A stretch of 64,000 nucleotides of DNA from Leifsonia shinshuensis (GTDB lineage Bacteria; Actinomycetota; Actinomycetes; Actinomycetales; Microbacteriaceae): NCBI RefSeq assembly GCF_022606355.1, contig NZ_JAHHZQ010000004.1:1-64000 (forward strand), in the 5' to 3' direction. The stretch's first letter is position 1; each line of letters starts with the position of its first letter. A program made the position numbers and the translations under genes. Below the pieces are notes generated by a model. It worked only from the letters and a program-made list of their open reading frames with translations. It had not been told where the DNA came from and ran no database searches. Shown piece by piece: positions 35,030 through 43,908 of this stretch.

Positions 35030-38000
35030 CGTCCGTCTCCTCTCAGCGTTTCGAGCAGAGCATCGAGCTGTGTCTGATCGAGGTCGGCGCCGCCGAAATC
35101 GGACGGCGAATAGGCCGTGTGCTGCTGCGCAGCGAGGTCCGAGGTGAGCTCGCCGAGCTCCGACTCGATCGCTTCGCCGAGTCGACGCATGGTCGCTGCG
35201 TGGTAACGACCGGAGCTGTATCCGATCTGCCCTCTCAGCCGACCGTTGACGACTTCCGCATCGATCTCGACGGCGTAGGCGCGTGGCGCGTCCGGCGCAC
35301 GGAGGCTCTTCTCGTTGACCGGGATCGCTGCGAACGGAGCGTTCGCAGCGAGGATGCTGTCGAACTGACCGAGGAAGTTCACCGAAACGTCCGAGCCGTT
35401 CCTCGCCCGCGCCGATGGAGTGGCCGAGTCACGGCGCACCCACTCTTTGACAGACAGGAGCTGATCGACGGCCGTCGCGTGGGAGTGGACGGTGAGCGGC
35501 AGTATCGAAGTGAACCAACCGATCGCCCGACTGTGATCGGGTTGCAGTTCGTCTCCGAACCGGCCGTGCCCTTCGACGTCGACCGTGACGTCCGTGCTGC
35601 CGGTCATCCTGTGCAGAGCCCGGGCCGCGGCTGTGACCAGGGCGTCCCCGAGACCGGCATTGGCTCCGCGGATCGCAGCGGTGCTGAGAGCGTCGGTTTC
35701 GAACTCGGAGAGACCGAAAGTGACGTCGGCTGTTTCGTTGTTTCGGTTCTCTCCGAGCTGCAGGTCGAAGGGGATGGTCGGTGCCGCAGCGGGCGCCTGG
35801 GGCAATTGGATCTGGGGTGGTGCGAGCCAGACAGCCGAGGGCGGAAGCTGTGTGGGCTCGCCGTCTCGTTCCGCGCAGTAGACGGCGGCGAGATCTTCCA
35901 CGAGCACGCGCCACGACACGCCGTCCACGATCAGGTGATGGGCTGTCCAGAGCACGTGAACGCGGGAGCCGCGGCGCTCGAGCCCCGCACGAGTGAGCGG
36001 ACCCGCTTCAAGGTCGAGCGTCGAGTGCAGGCTCTCGTCCGCCGCCGACTGGAGGCCTGCCCACCCGGCGGATTCGGCAAACTGCTGTACCCAGCCGTCG
36101 CTGCCACGAAGGAAGCGGAGCCGGAAGGCGTCGTGGTGCTCCACTACCCGGGTGAGAGCGCGTTCGAAAGCGTCGAGGTCGAATTCGTCGGCATCCGCCT
36201 CGAGCCGGATCGCCTGGTTCCAGTGCCCGGGAACGGGCAGCTCCTGGTCGAGCAGCCAGCGCTGCATCGGAGTGAGCGGGAGGACGCCGCTCGGTCGTTC
36301 GTGCGGTTCCTGGAGCGCGATGGAACGCAGACGTGTGGCGATCGCTCGAACGGTCTGAAGTCCATAGACGTCGGATGCGGCGACGTCATAGCCTTCGTGG
36401 CGGACGCGGGAGACCACCTGCATGCACATGATGGAGTCTCCGCCGAGAGCGAAGAACGAGTCGTCGCGTCCGACCCTGTCGACACCGAGCACACGGGCGA
36501 ACGCCTCGGCAACCGCTGCTTCCTGGGGAGTCGCGGCGTCCGTCGACGCGCCATCGGCATCGTCGTCGGCAGCGGCGGAGCTCCACTCCGGTGCAGGGAG
36601 CGCAGCGCGATCCACCTTGTTGTTCCACGTCAGAGGGATGTGGTCGATCGCGACGATCGCCGCGGGCACCAGGTACTCGGGCACGCGCGTGCGCAGCGCG
36701 ACGAGCAAGGCGGCCGAATCCCACTCGCGCTGGGGATGCGCCTGTACCACGTAGGCGACGAGCGCACGCCGTGGACCGCGCGGCACGGCCACTGCCACGG
36801 CGTGAGTCGCCAGGCCGGTGTCGAGGATCGCACGCTCCACTTCGCCCGGTTCGATGCGATGACCGTCGACTTTGATCTGCTGGTCGTCGCGGCCGAGAAA
36901 TTCCAGGACGCCATCCTGGCGCATTCGGACGAGGTCTCCCGTCCGGTACATCCGTGATCCCGCGGCGCCGAACGGGTCGGGAAGGAACCGTTCGGCCGTC
37001 AGGTCGGCGCGGCCGAGGTAACCCCGAGCGACGGTGGCTCCGCCGATGTAGAGCTCGCCCGCTCGCCCGGCGGGCAGCGGATGCAGTCGCGGCGAGAGGA
37101 CGTAGAGGGCCGTGCCGGGAAGCGGGCGGCCGATGGGGACGGCTGCGATTGCGGCTGTTCCGGAGCCTCCAGGGTAGGCGGCACTGTCGACCGTCGCTTC
37201 CGTCGCACCGTACGAGTTCAACAGGGTCGTCCCTGCCGGCAGCTGTGCCCGAAACTCGTCGAACTCCGCCATCGTCCAGGAGTCGGAGCCGACGAGAACC
37301 GTGCGGAGGCTGTGAAGCGGCAGGCCGTGCTCACGTGCGTGGCCCATGAAGACCCGGAAGACGGCGGGCACGAACTCCGCGAAGTCGACGGCCTCCCTCA
37401 CGATGAGTCGGTGCAGACGTTCGGGGTCGAGGATATCGTCCCGTGAGGCGAACACCAGGCAGCCACCTGATCCCAACGACCGGAGAAGGTCACCGGTGAA
37501 GACATCGAACGAGAGGGATGCCTGCTGCAGGACGACACGAGGACGCGTGAGGTCGTAGCAGTCGCGCCAGCCCGCCAACGCGGTGTTGAGTGCACGGTGG
37601 TCGACCATCACGCCCTTCGGCGTACCGGTGGATCCGGAGGTGTAGAGAACGTAGGCAAGGCGGTCGTCCGAGAGTTCACGCCTGGCTGAGCCGGCCACCG
37701 AGGGGCCGTCCTGGAACTGCTCGACCTGGACGACCGTGATGGTGCTTCCCTCGAGCTTGCTCGCTGTGCTGCTGTCGGTGATCGCGATCGTCACATCGGC
37801 TTCTGCGCAGATGGTGAGGACCCGCTGTTCGGGGTGACGGTCATCGACGGGTACATAGGCACCGCCCGATTTGATGACACCAAGAACGGCCGCGACAGCG
37901 GCGGCGCCGCGGTTGCAGGAGACGAGGACTCGCTCATCCGGTCCGACGCCGTTGGCGCGGAGCTCGGCCGCTAGCCGGTTCGCCCAGGCATTCAGTGCTC

Positions 38001-41000
38001 CGTAGCTCGTCCGGACGCCGTCGGTCACGACGGCGGTGCGGAGCGGATCTTCGCCCGCGATCCGCTCGACGACGTCGAGCACGCACGGGCCGCCAGCCGG
38101 ACGGACGGCGGGAAGCACCGCGCGTCTGCGCGGACCGACGACGTCCGCGACGATGCCGCGACCCTCTGCGATGGACCAGAGTGCGCCCAGGTAGATGTCG
38201 CGCCAGAGCTCGATGGTCTCGCGGCCGAAGAGACCGGTTCGGTAATGGAAGACCCCGGAGAGGCCGTCGCCGCCGTCGATGACGGAGAGGTCGACCGCGA
38301 ACTGGCCACCCTGCTGGTGGAAGGGGACGGACTCCAGCACCGCATCACCCATCGTGAGGGTCGCGGCCCGTATTCCGAACATGAAGTCGGCGAGCTGCTC
38401 GCGCTCGTGAACGCGCTCGAATGTGAAAGCCGTCTGGAACAAGGCCCGACGGTCTGCAGAACCACCGAGGACGCGCGCGGACAGGGAGGCGAGCGGCACG
38501 TCTTTGTGATCGAGGGCCGAGTGGAGGGCGCGGCGGACCTTGCCCGTCAGCTCGTCCATCGTGAGGTCTTCGTGGACGGATGCCCGGACCGGGACGGTGT
38601 TGACGTAGTAACCGACTCCATGTCGATCGGCCTCCTCGCGCCCGGTTGTCGGCGTTCCGACGACCAGATCCGTCTCCCCGCCGACGGCGTGGAGAACGGC
38701 GAAGTACGCGGCCATCGACAGGGTTGCCACGGTCGTCGCCGTGACAGCACTTCGCGCGCGAAGCGCATCGACGAGCGCAGCGTCCACGATGAACGGAACG
38801 GCATCGGTCTCCCGCTCCGGGTGCCGTCCTGTGTCGTCGTCGGGACGGACGGCGACCGTGCCAACCCCGGTCAGCTGCTCTTCCCACCAATCGAGTTGAC
38901 GCGACCCTTCCTCGCTGGACTCGAAGTCCAGCTGTCGGGCGACGAAGAGGCCGTAGTCCGACGGCGGTGTCTCGGGCAGGGCGACCTCGGCCTCCCCGTG
39001 AATCAACGATGCGTATGCGCCCATGACCTCCCGGAGGATCACGTCGAGAGACGCCAGGTCGCACACGATGTGGTGCGTGCTCAGAAGCAGGAAGCATCGG
39101 TCGCCCGGCGTGCGGTAGACGGACGCGCGCACGAGGGGGCCGCTGCCGAGGTCGAACGGCGCGCTCGCATCAGTGTGCAGGCGCCTCAACGAACTCTCGA
39201 GGTCGTCGTCGGGGAGCTGGACCTCGGTCCAACTCAGGGAGTGTTCGACGTCGCGGACCTCACGGACGGGCAAGCCGGAATCGTCCGTCGTGAAGCGGCT
39301 GCGAAGCTGATCGTGTCTCTCGAGCACCGTCGAGAGCGCGGTCTGGAGCGCATCGGCCTCCAGACTGCCGCGGACTGCGGCGGGAAACGCAACGTTGTAC
39401 GAGGTGTCGGACGGATCCAGGCGTTGCAGGAACCAGAGCGCGCGCTGCCCGGCAGAAAGCGCACTCGGGTCTGCGCCCTGTGCCGGTTCGGACGTCGGAC
39501 GCTCCGGCCCGCCGGTGAGGCGCGTGGCGAGCGAGCGTGCCGGTGCCGGCGACATCAGCTCCTCGAACCTCAGCGTGACGCCGAATGCTTCAGCTGCGCG
39601 ATGCCGCAGCGTGAGTGCTCCGATGGAGTCGAGGCCGAGCGTGGAGAGTGGACGGCTCAAGTCGACGGCTTCTTCGGAGGTCTCCGCCGTCGCCGCGATG
39701 GCGGACCGCAGCCAGGATTCGACCTCGGCCGTCGTCGTCGGCCGGTCGCCGTCTGCCGTCCGCCCCCTCCAGACCGCGATCGTTGCGAGGTCGCCTGCGA
39801 GGTAGCGTTCGCGGATCTCGCTCCGCCGGATCTTGCCGCTCGTGGTCAGAGGGAGCGTTCTTTGGGGGACCACGACGAGTTCCGCCAGATCGAGGTGATG
39901 CGATTGGGCGATGGTGTCTCGCGCGGCCTTTCCCGCGGCGGCGATGTCGAATCGGTCGAGAACGGCTCTGTCGACCTCCTGCACCACGACGATCCGCGTC
40001 TCTCCCTCGGCACTGATCGAGAAGGCCGCAGAGGACTGTCCGTCGAAGCCCGGCTCGGTGTCGGCGATCGTGCGTTCGAGATCGTGCGGGTGGTGGTTGA
40101 CGCCGTCGACGATCAGGATGTCTTTCAGCCGACCGGTCACGAACAGCTCGCCGTCGCTCAGGTAGCCAAGGTCGCCGGTTCGCAGCCAGGATGTGCTGTC
40201 GTCGGGGCGCGTGCCATCGAAGGTGGCCGACGAAGCCTCGGCGTTCGCCCAGTACCCCTGGGCCACATGAGGGCCCGCGACCCAGATTTCACCTTCTTCG
40301 TCGGCCGCGCGGTCGAGCCCGGTCTCCGGGTCCACGATGGCGACGGAGCATCCGGGTGCGGCGGGACCGCAACTGACGACGGTGCGCCCGTCGCGTGTGC
40401 TCTCGGTCCGGTTCGGGGAACGTCGGCTGCCGCTGACGAGAAGCGTCGATTCGGCCAGTCCGTAGCAGGGGAGGAATGCATCGGCGTCGAACCCGACCGC
40501 GGAGAATCGCTCGCCGAAAGCGCGAAGCGTTCTGCTGTCGATCGGCTCCGCTCCGCTGAACGCCACCGTCCATCGAGAGAGATCGAGTCCGGTGATCTCA
40601 TCGTCGGATATCGAGCGGACACAGTGCGCGAATGCCGAGCTCGGGGCTCCAGACACCGTCACTCCGTAGTCGGAGATCATCCGAAGCCAACGAACCGGTG
40701 ACGAGACGAAGTGATTGGGTCGCATCAGGACTACCGGGCGACCCAGCGTGAGGCCTTGGAGCAGACCGCCGATCAGCCCCATGTCGTGGTGCAGGGGCAG
40801 CCAGCTTCCTGCGATGCTCGTCTCTCCCAGCCCGAACGCGGCGCTGATCATCCGTTCGTTCGCCATCAAGCTGCCGTGCCCGACGATGACGCCTTTAGGT
40901 GCGTTCGTCGACCCGGAGGTGTATTGCAGAAATGCGACGTCATCAGGTTGAACGTCGGGAAGCGACATCGGGCCGAGTTGAGGGAGGTCGTCGACCACGA

Positions 41001-41424
41001 GTGTGCGGAGGCTTCGGTGCTGAGAACTCAGCCGTTCGAACTCGGAGCCGACGCGACGCAGCGAATCGGCATCGGTGATCAACACCCGTGCCCGGCTGTC
41101 TTCGATCACGGTGTCGAACCGCCGGCTTCGATCATTGCGCCGGGGCGTGTAGAGGGGGACAGCGATCACACCGGCCATGAGGCTGCCGAGAAACGCTGCG
41201 ACGAAGCTCGGTCCGCTGGGAAGCGCGATGATCGCGCGGTCGCCGGGCTCCACGGTGGCGAGCAGAGAGGCTGCCACGTGCTCGGCCGCTGCCTCCAACT
41301 CGCGGAATGATGAGTGACGCTCGTCTCTCTCGCCATCGGCGAGGTAGATCAGAGCAGTACCGTCTGGATCGTTCTTACTGTGGAAGCGGACAGAGTCGAC
41401 GAGAGTCGACGCGCGTGGAAGCAT
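35026..41424 (-). CDS. NRPS initiation protein: FAAL-ACP-C-A(Orn)-T-E
   Basis: Protein of 2132 residues. A fatty acyl-AMP ligase (about 1-560; QYTSGSTNAPKGV, LPLHHDMGLIGGLLQG) loads a fatty acid onto an acyl carrier (LGLDSIGALT, about 598). A condensation domain (STHHIVCDLAS, about 783) acylates the first amino acid. The adenylation domain (TSGSTGTPKG, about 1261) has pocket residues D-V-G-E-L-G-S-V-D-K, close to the gramicidin S ornithine code. The carrier is FFALGGDSIMCM (about 1661), and a terminal epimerisation domain (TAHHLIVDGVSWR, about 1828) implies D-Orn. The ATG at 41424 is chosen; a TTG at 41439 is in frame. It is first gene of the operon. Confidence 0.92.
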   Translation of the reverse strand: MLPRASTLVDSVRFHSKNDPDGTALIYLADGERDERHSSFRELEAAAEHVAASLLATVEPGDRAIIALPSGPSFVAAFLGSLMAGVIAVPLYTPRRNDRSRRFDTVIEDSRARVLITDADSLRRVGSEFERLSSQHRSLRTLVVDDLPQLGPMSLPDVQPDDVAFLQYTSGSTNAPKGVIVGHGSLMANERMISAAFGLGETSIAGSWLPLHHDMGLIGGLLQGLTLGRPVVLMRPNHFVSSPVRWLRMISDYGVTVSGAPSSAFAHCVRSISDDEITGLDLSRWTVAFSGAEPIDSRTLRAFGERFSAVGFDADAFLPCYGLAESTLLVSGSRRSPNRTESTRDGRTVVSCGPAAPGCSVAIVDPETGLDRAADEEGEIWVAGPHVAQGYWANAEASSATFDGTRPDDSTSWLRTGDLGYLSDGELFVTGRLKDILIVDGVNHHPHDLERTIADTEPGFDGQSSAAFSISAEGETRIVVVQEVDRAVLDRFDIAAAGKAARDTIAQSHHLDLAELVVVPQRTLPLTTSGKIRRSEIRERYLAGDLATIAVWRGRTADGDRPTTTAEVESWLRSAIAATAETSEEAVDLSRPLSTLGLDSIGALTLRHRAAEAFGVTLRFEELMSPAPARSLATRLTGGPERPTSEPAQGADPSALSAGQRALWFLQRLDPSDTSYNVAFPAAVRGSLEADALQTALSTVLERHDQLRSRFTTDDSGLPVREVRDVEHSLSWTEVQLPDDDLESSLRRLHTDASAPFDLGSGPLVRASVYRTPGDRCFLLLSTHHIVCDLASLDVILREVMGAYASLIHGEAEVALPETPPSDYGLFVARQLDFESSEEGSRQLDWWEEQLTGVGTVAVRPDDDTGRHPERETDAVPFIVDAALVDALRARSAVTATTVATLSMAAYFAVLHAVGGETDLVVGTPTTGREEADRHGVGYYVNTVPVRASVHEDLTMDELTGKVRRALHSALDHKDVPLASLSARVLGGSADRRALFQTAFTFERVHEREQLADFMFGIRAATLTMGDAVLESVPFHQQGGQFAVDLSVIDGGDGLSGVFHYRTGLFGRETIELWRDIYLGALWSIAEGRGIVADVVGPRRRAVLPAVRPAGGPCVLDVVERIAGEDPLRTAVVTDGVRTSYGALNAWANRLAAELRANGVGPDERVLVSCNRGAAAVAAVLGVIKSGGAYVPVDDRHPEQRVLTICAEADVTIAITDSSTASKLEGSTITVVQVEQFQDGPSVAGSARRELSDDRLAYVLYTSGSTGTPKGVMVDHRALNTALAGWRDCYDLTRPRVVLQQASLSFDVFTGDLLRSLGSGGCLVFASRDDILDPERLHRLIVREAVDFAEFVPAVFRVFMGHAREHGLPLHSLRTVLVGSDSWTMAEFDEFRAQLPAGTTLLNSYGATEATVDSAAYPGGSGTAAIAAVPIGRPLPGTALYVLSPRLHPLPAGRAGELYIGGATVARGYLGRADLTAERFLPDPFGAAGSRMYRTGDLVRMRQDGVLEFLGRDDQQIKVDGHRIEPGEVERAILDTGLATHAVAVAVPRGPRRALVAYVVQAHPQREWDSAALLVALRTRVPEYLVPAAIVAIDHIPLTWNNKVDRAALPAPEWSSAAADDDADGASTDAATPQEAAVAEAFARVLGVDRVGRDDSFFALGGDSIMCMQVVSRVRHEGYDVAASDVYGLQTVRAIATRLRSIALQEPHERPSGVLPLTPMQRWLLDQELPVPGHWNQAIRLEADADEFDLDAFERALTRVVEHHDAFRLRFLRGSDGWVQQFAESAGWAGLQSAADESLHSTLDLEAGPLTRAGLERRGSRVHVLWTAHHLIVDGVSWRVLVEDLAAVYCAERDGEPTQLPPSAVWLAPPQIQLPQAPAAAPTIPFDLQLGENRNNETADVTFGLSEFETDALSTAAIRGANAGLGDALVTAAARALHRMTGSTDVTVDVEGHGRFGDELQPDHSRAIGWFTSILPLTVHSHATAVDQLLSVKEWVRRDSATPSARARNGSDVSVNFLGQFDSILAANAPFAAIPVNEKSLRAPDAPRAYAVEIDAEVVNGRLRGQIGYSSGRYHAATMRRLGEAIESELGELTSDLAAQQHTAYSPSDFGGADLDQTQLDALLETLRGDGR

Positions 41425-41484
41425 TGCATTATCAATCAATAAAGAATTTAGCGCTCATAATCTAAGCTATAGATATTTCTATCA
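41425..41484 (-). promoter_or_regulatory. AT-rich promoter segment of the NRPS operon
   Basis: Only 16 of these 60 bases are G or C, against roughly 70 percent around it. It sits directly upstream of the NRPS initiation gene. A small dyad ATAGA-TATT-TCTAT lies at 41469-41482. It is the only sizeable non-coding spot before the operon, so promoter and operator should be here; no specific consensus is clear. Confidence 0.55.
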
Positions 41485-41562
41485 GACCCTTTCGATGGTG
41501 GCAACGAGCATCTCCAAGCTGTGGCCGGCGATCCAGTCCTCAGCCCACCGGCTGGCAGGCCA
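41482..41562 (-). pseudogene. Possible 3' remnant of an unidentified gene
   Basis: Immediately beyond the right direct repeat, the minus strand reads RWAEDWIAGHSLEMLVATIERV and a stop at 41482. The composition is protein-like and the frame has no start of its own; upstream it runs into the propeller gene in the wrong frame. It could be the C-terminal tail of a gene cut when the NRPS block was joined. I do not recognise the family. Confidence 0.25.
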
Positions 41563-41591
41563 GGTCACCCGATGGACGTCAGGTGCGTGCC
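41563..41591. repeat. Right 29-bp direct repeat bounding the NRPS block
   Basis: Same-orientation copy of 25433-25461 with one mismatch. Here it forms the last eight codons, the stop codon and two bases beyond it of the propeller gene (minus strand: GTHLTSIG and TGA). The two copies lie 16,130 bases apart. Confidence 0.85.
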
Positions 41592-43232
41592 GTCGATGTC
41601 GACGAGGTAGCCGCCGTCGAACTCCCATCGGCTCTGCCAGCTGTCCCTCGGCAGGGTCCACAGGGTCTTTCCGGTCGCCAGGTCGTAGGCGGAGCCCGGA
41701 GCCGGGTCTGCGGAGGAATCGGCAGGGGAGGAGAAGTATCGGTAGCCGTAGAGGTTGTGGTCGCCGTAGACGATCGTGCGGTAGGTCTGGTCGGGAAGGG
41801 TGCCCGTGCCGAGCTCCCGGCCGCTGTCCGCGTCGAGGCTGCAGAGCCCGCTGTTCGAGAGTGCGATGACGATCGCGTTGCGCGTGGCGTCCAGCCGGGA
41901 TGAGAACTGCCAGGTCGGGAAGCCTTCGGTGCACTCGACTCGGCTCGTGCGCCAGACGTCGCGGCCGGTCGTCTCGTCGACGAGCGCCACCTCGGTGGCC
42001 GTCACGATCGTGAACCAGCCGGCGCCGGCGGCCGAATCCCCGCTTCCGCGGTACCCGCCGGGCACGTGGCCGGACGTCAGCACCTCGCTGATGGTGGCTC
42101 GCGTCGGGATCGTGCGGTTCCAGAGGTTGTGTCCCTGGGCGTCGTATCCGCTGATGGTATTCATATCGGTCCCTGACGTGCTCTCGACCAGGACATCGCG
42201 CATCGCGTAATTCACGCGGAACGGATGGTCGGTCTCGACGAGCCGACCACTCGAGACATCGATGAGACGGGTGGTCGCGGCCGTCTGACCCACCGGGTAG
42301 AAGGCGACGGCCACGACGCCCATCGGGAGCGTCCTCGGATCGAGGGAGGCTGTCGTGCCGGGGAGCGTGAGGGTCCACAGCGGGTGGGCCGCATCGCGTG
42401 GATCCACGCGGATGAGGACGTCCGGCGCGGTCGGCGCTCCATTCGCGTCCGTCTGGTGGCGAGTCAGAAGCATGTCACCGGAGTCGCCCGTCACCGCGAC
42501 GGCGTCGACCGCCGGATTGAACCCGGCGAAGTCGGGTCGGAAGGGCGCGACCGTCGCACCGGTGCGGAGATCGATGACTTCCTGCGGCCCGGAATCGGTG
42601 GCGTCGTAGGAGATCACCGCCCGTCCCGAGGTGCCGAGGATGTAGACCTCCGTCATTCGTGTTCCGTGTCGCGGCACGTCGAACGTCCACTCGCGCGACC
42701 AGAGCTTCGTGCCGCTCGACGTGTCGACGAGAGTGAGGGCGATGTCCTCGTGCGTCTCGTTCACGCAGTCGGATCCCTCGTACTCCTTGGGCCGCAAGCC
42801 GGTCGCGTACAGGGCGCGGCCGTCGGACAGCGAGTACGCCTGCGTCCCCGTGCAGCCGGTGTTCGGGCCGGGGAGGTCGAGCGTCCAGCGGGGCTGCGCA
42901 GGGAGGCTGTCCACGTCGTGGGGCCGGATCGGCCCCGACTGCACGATCGGCGCCCGGGTCGGCGTCGGCGTGGGCGTCGGCGTCGGAGTCGGCGTCGTGG
43001 ACGACGGGACGACGGGGGCAGGGGCGGGCGCTCCGAAATGCAGCACGCCGCTGAGTGCGAGCGCAGCGGTCCCGCCCGCGAGTGCGAGCGCGAGGCCCGT
43101 GAGCGCGGCGACCATCGCGAAACGCGTGGTGGGCCGGTGGGAGGGCGCAGCCTCCACCGTCTGGACGAGCAGCTCCCGGATGGCGGCGCTGCGGGCGGCG
43201 TCGAACGCCGGGTTCGGGGTGCTGGTGGTCAT
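41565..43232 (-). CDS. Membrane-anchored PQQ-like beta-propeller protein, possible anti-sigma partner
   Basis: Protein of 555 residues. A cytoplasmic N-terminus of about 40 residues, one membrane helix (about 41-65), a TPTPTPTPTPT spacer near residue 85, then a propeller with PQQ-type strands such as GTKLWSREW, HPLWTLTLPG, GHNLWNRTIP, GKTLWTLP. Its ATG overlaps the stop of the sigma factor gene (ATGA), so the two are co-translated. A cytoplasmic tail plus an external sensor co-encoded with a sigma factor suggests an anti-sigma role, but the tail shows no zinc motif. Its 3' end is duplicated at 25433. Confidence 0.75.
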   Translation of the reverse strand: MTTSTPNPAFDAARSAAIRELLVQTVEAAPSHRPTTRFAMVAALTGLALALAGGTAALALSGVLHFGAPAPAPVVPSSTTPTPTPTPTPTPTRAPIVQSGPIRPHDVDSLPAQPRWTLDLPGPNTGCTGTQAYSLSDGRALYATGLRPKEYEGSDCVNETHEDIALTLVDTSSGTKLWSREWTFDVPRHGTRMTEVYILGTSGRAVISYDATDSGPQEVIDLRTGATVAPFRPDFAGFNPAVDAVAVTGDSGDMLLTRHQTDANGAPTAPDVLIRVDPRDAAHPLWTLTLPGTTASLDPRTLPMGVVAVAFYPVGQTAATTRLIDVSSGRLVETDHPFRVNYAMRDVLVESTSGTDMNTISGYDAQGHNLWNRTIPTRATISEVLTSGHVPGGYRGSGDSAAGAGWFTIVTATEVALVDETTGRDVWRTSRVECTEGFPTWQFSSRLDATRNAIVIALSNSGLCSLDADSGRELGTGTLPDQTYRTIVYGDHNLYGYRYFSSPADSSADPAPGSAYDLATGKTLWTLPRDSWQSRWEFDGGYLVDIDGTHLTSIG

Positions 43233-43816
43233 CGCGCACCTCCTTCGAGAGCGGACTCGGCCGTGCCGAGGGTGAGGTCGCCGAGCTTTCGCTTGGCGCG
43301 GGACAGGCGGGATTTGACGGTGCCGACGGGCACGCCGAGAGCTGCTGCGGCCTCCGCGAGCGGAAGCTCTTCGATGACGCAGAGCGTGATGACGTCCTGG
43401 TCGCGCGGCGGCAGCGCGGCGAACGCGTCGCGCACGCGGCGGTCGCGCGGTCCGTTGTCGATCGACGCGTCCACGTCGACGGCGTGGTCGCCCTGTGCTT
43501 CAGGCTTCGGGAGCCGTGCGAGCGCCGTGCGATAGCGGCGTGCGCTCCGCGTCTGATTGCGGATGACGTTGTTCGTCGTCACCAGCAGCCAGGGGAGGAT
43601 CGATCCGTCCACGACATGGACGGCGTCCCTGCGGCGCCAGGCCTCCAGGAACACCATCGCCGTCGCGTCCTCCGCGTCGTGCGGATCGCGAAGCAGACGC
43701 AGAGCCTGCCCGAAGACGCGGTCGCGATGCCGGTCGAAGAGCGCCGCGAACGAGGAGGAGTCCCCGCTGCGCGCACTCGACCAGGCTTCGGCCTCGTCGA
43801 AACTCCCTGTTTCCAT
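43229..43816 (-). CDS. RNA polymerase sigma factor, ECF type
   Basis: Protein of 195 residues. Sigma region 2 spans about residues 20-90 (RVFGQALRLLRDPHDAEDATAMVFLEAW), and region 4 spans about 130-180 (ALPPRDQDVITLCVIEELPLAEAA, GVPVGTVKSRLSRAKRKL). It redirects RNA polymerase to a small regulon not identifiable here. The propeller gene downstream overlaps by four bases. Start ATG 43816 gives METGSFDEAEAW. Confidence 0.92.
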   Translation of the reverse strand: METGSFDEAEAWSSARSGDSSSFAALFDRHRDRVFGQALRLLRDPHDAEDATAMVFLEAWRRRDAVHVVDGSILPWLLVTTNNVIRNQTRSARRYRTALARLPKPEAQGDHAVDVDASIDNGPRDRRVRDAFAALPPRDQDVITLCVIEELPLAEAAAALGVPVGTVKSRLSRAKRKLGDLTLGTAESALEGGAR

Positions 43817-43908
43817 ATCCCCTCATGTCCGCGCGCCGTGAAAGGTTCCATCGAGCAGGCGGACGACACGGGAGTGGCGCTCTCAGGGAACGTGGGTAAT
43901 ATACCCGG

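Noticed and set aside
32030-35077. 1015-codon plus-strand frame inside the NRPS block
   Set aside because: It is antisense to the Ser module gene, which has full NRPS motifs; the frame shows no recognisable protein features.
27004-41424. NRPS block as a hydroxamate siderophore cluster because of the ornithine and serine codes and MbtH
   Set aside because: No ornithine N-hydroxylase, formyl- or acetyltransferase or siderophore transporter is present, the ornithine code is the unmodified type, and the FAAL points to a lipopeptide.
25461-41563. Search for an integrase, transposase or tRNA target explaining the NRPS block
   Set aside because: None found; the only boundary signal is the direct repeat in the 3' end of a protein gene.
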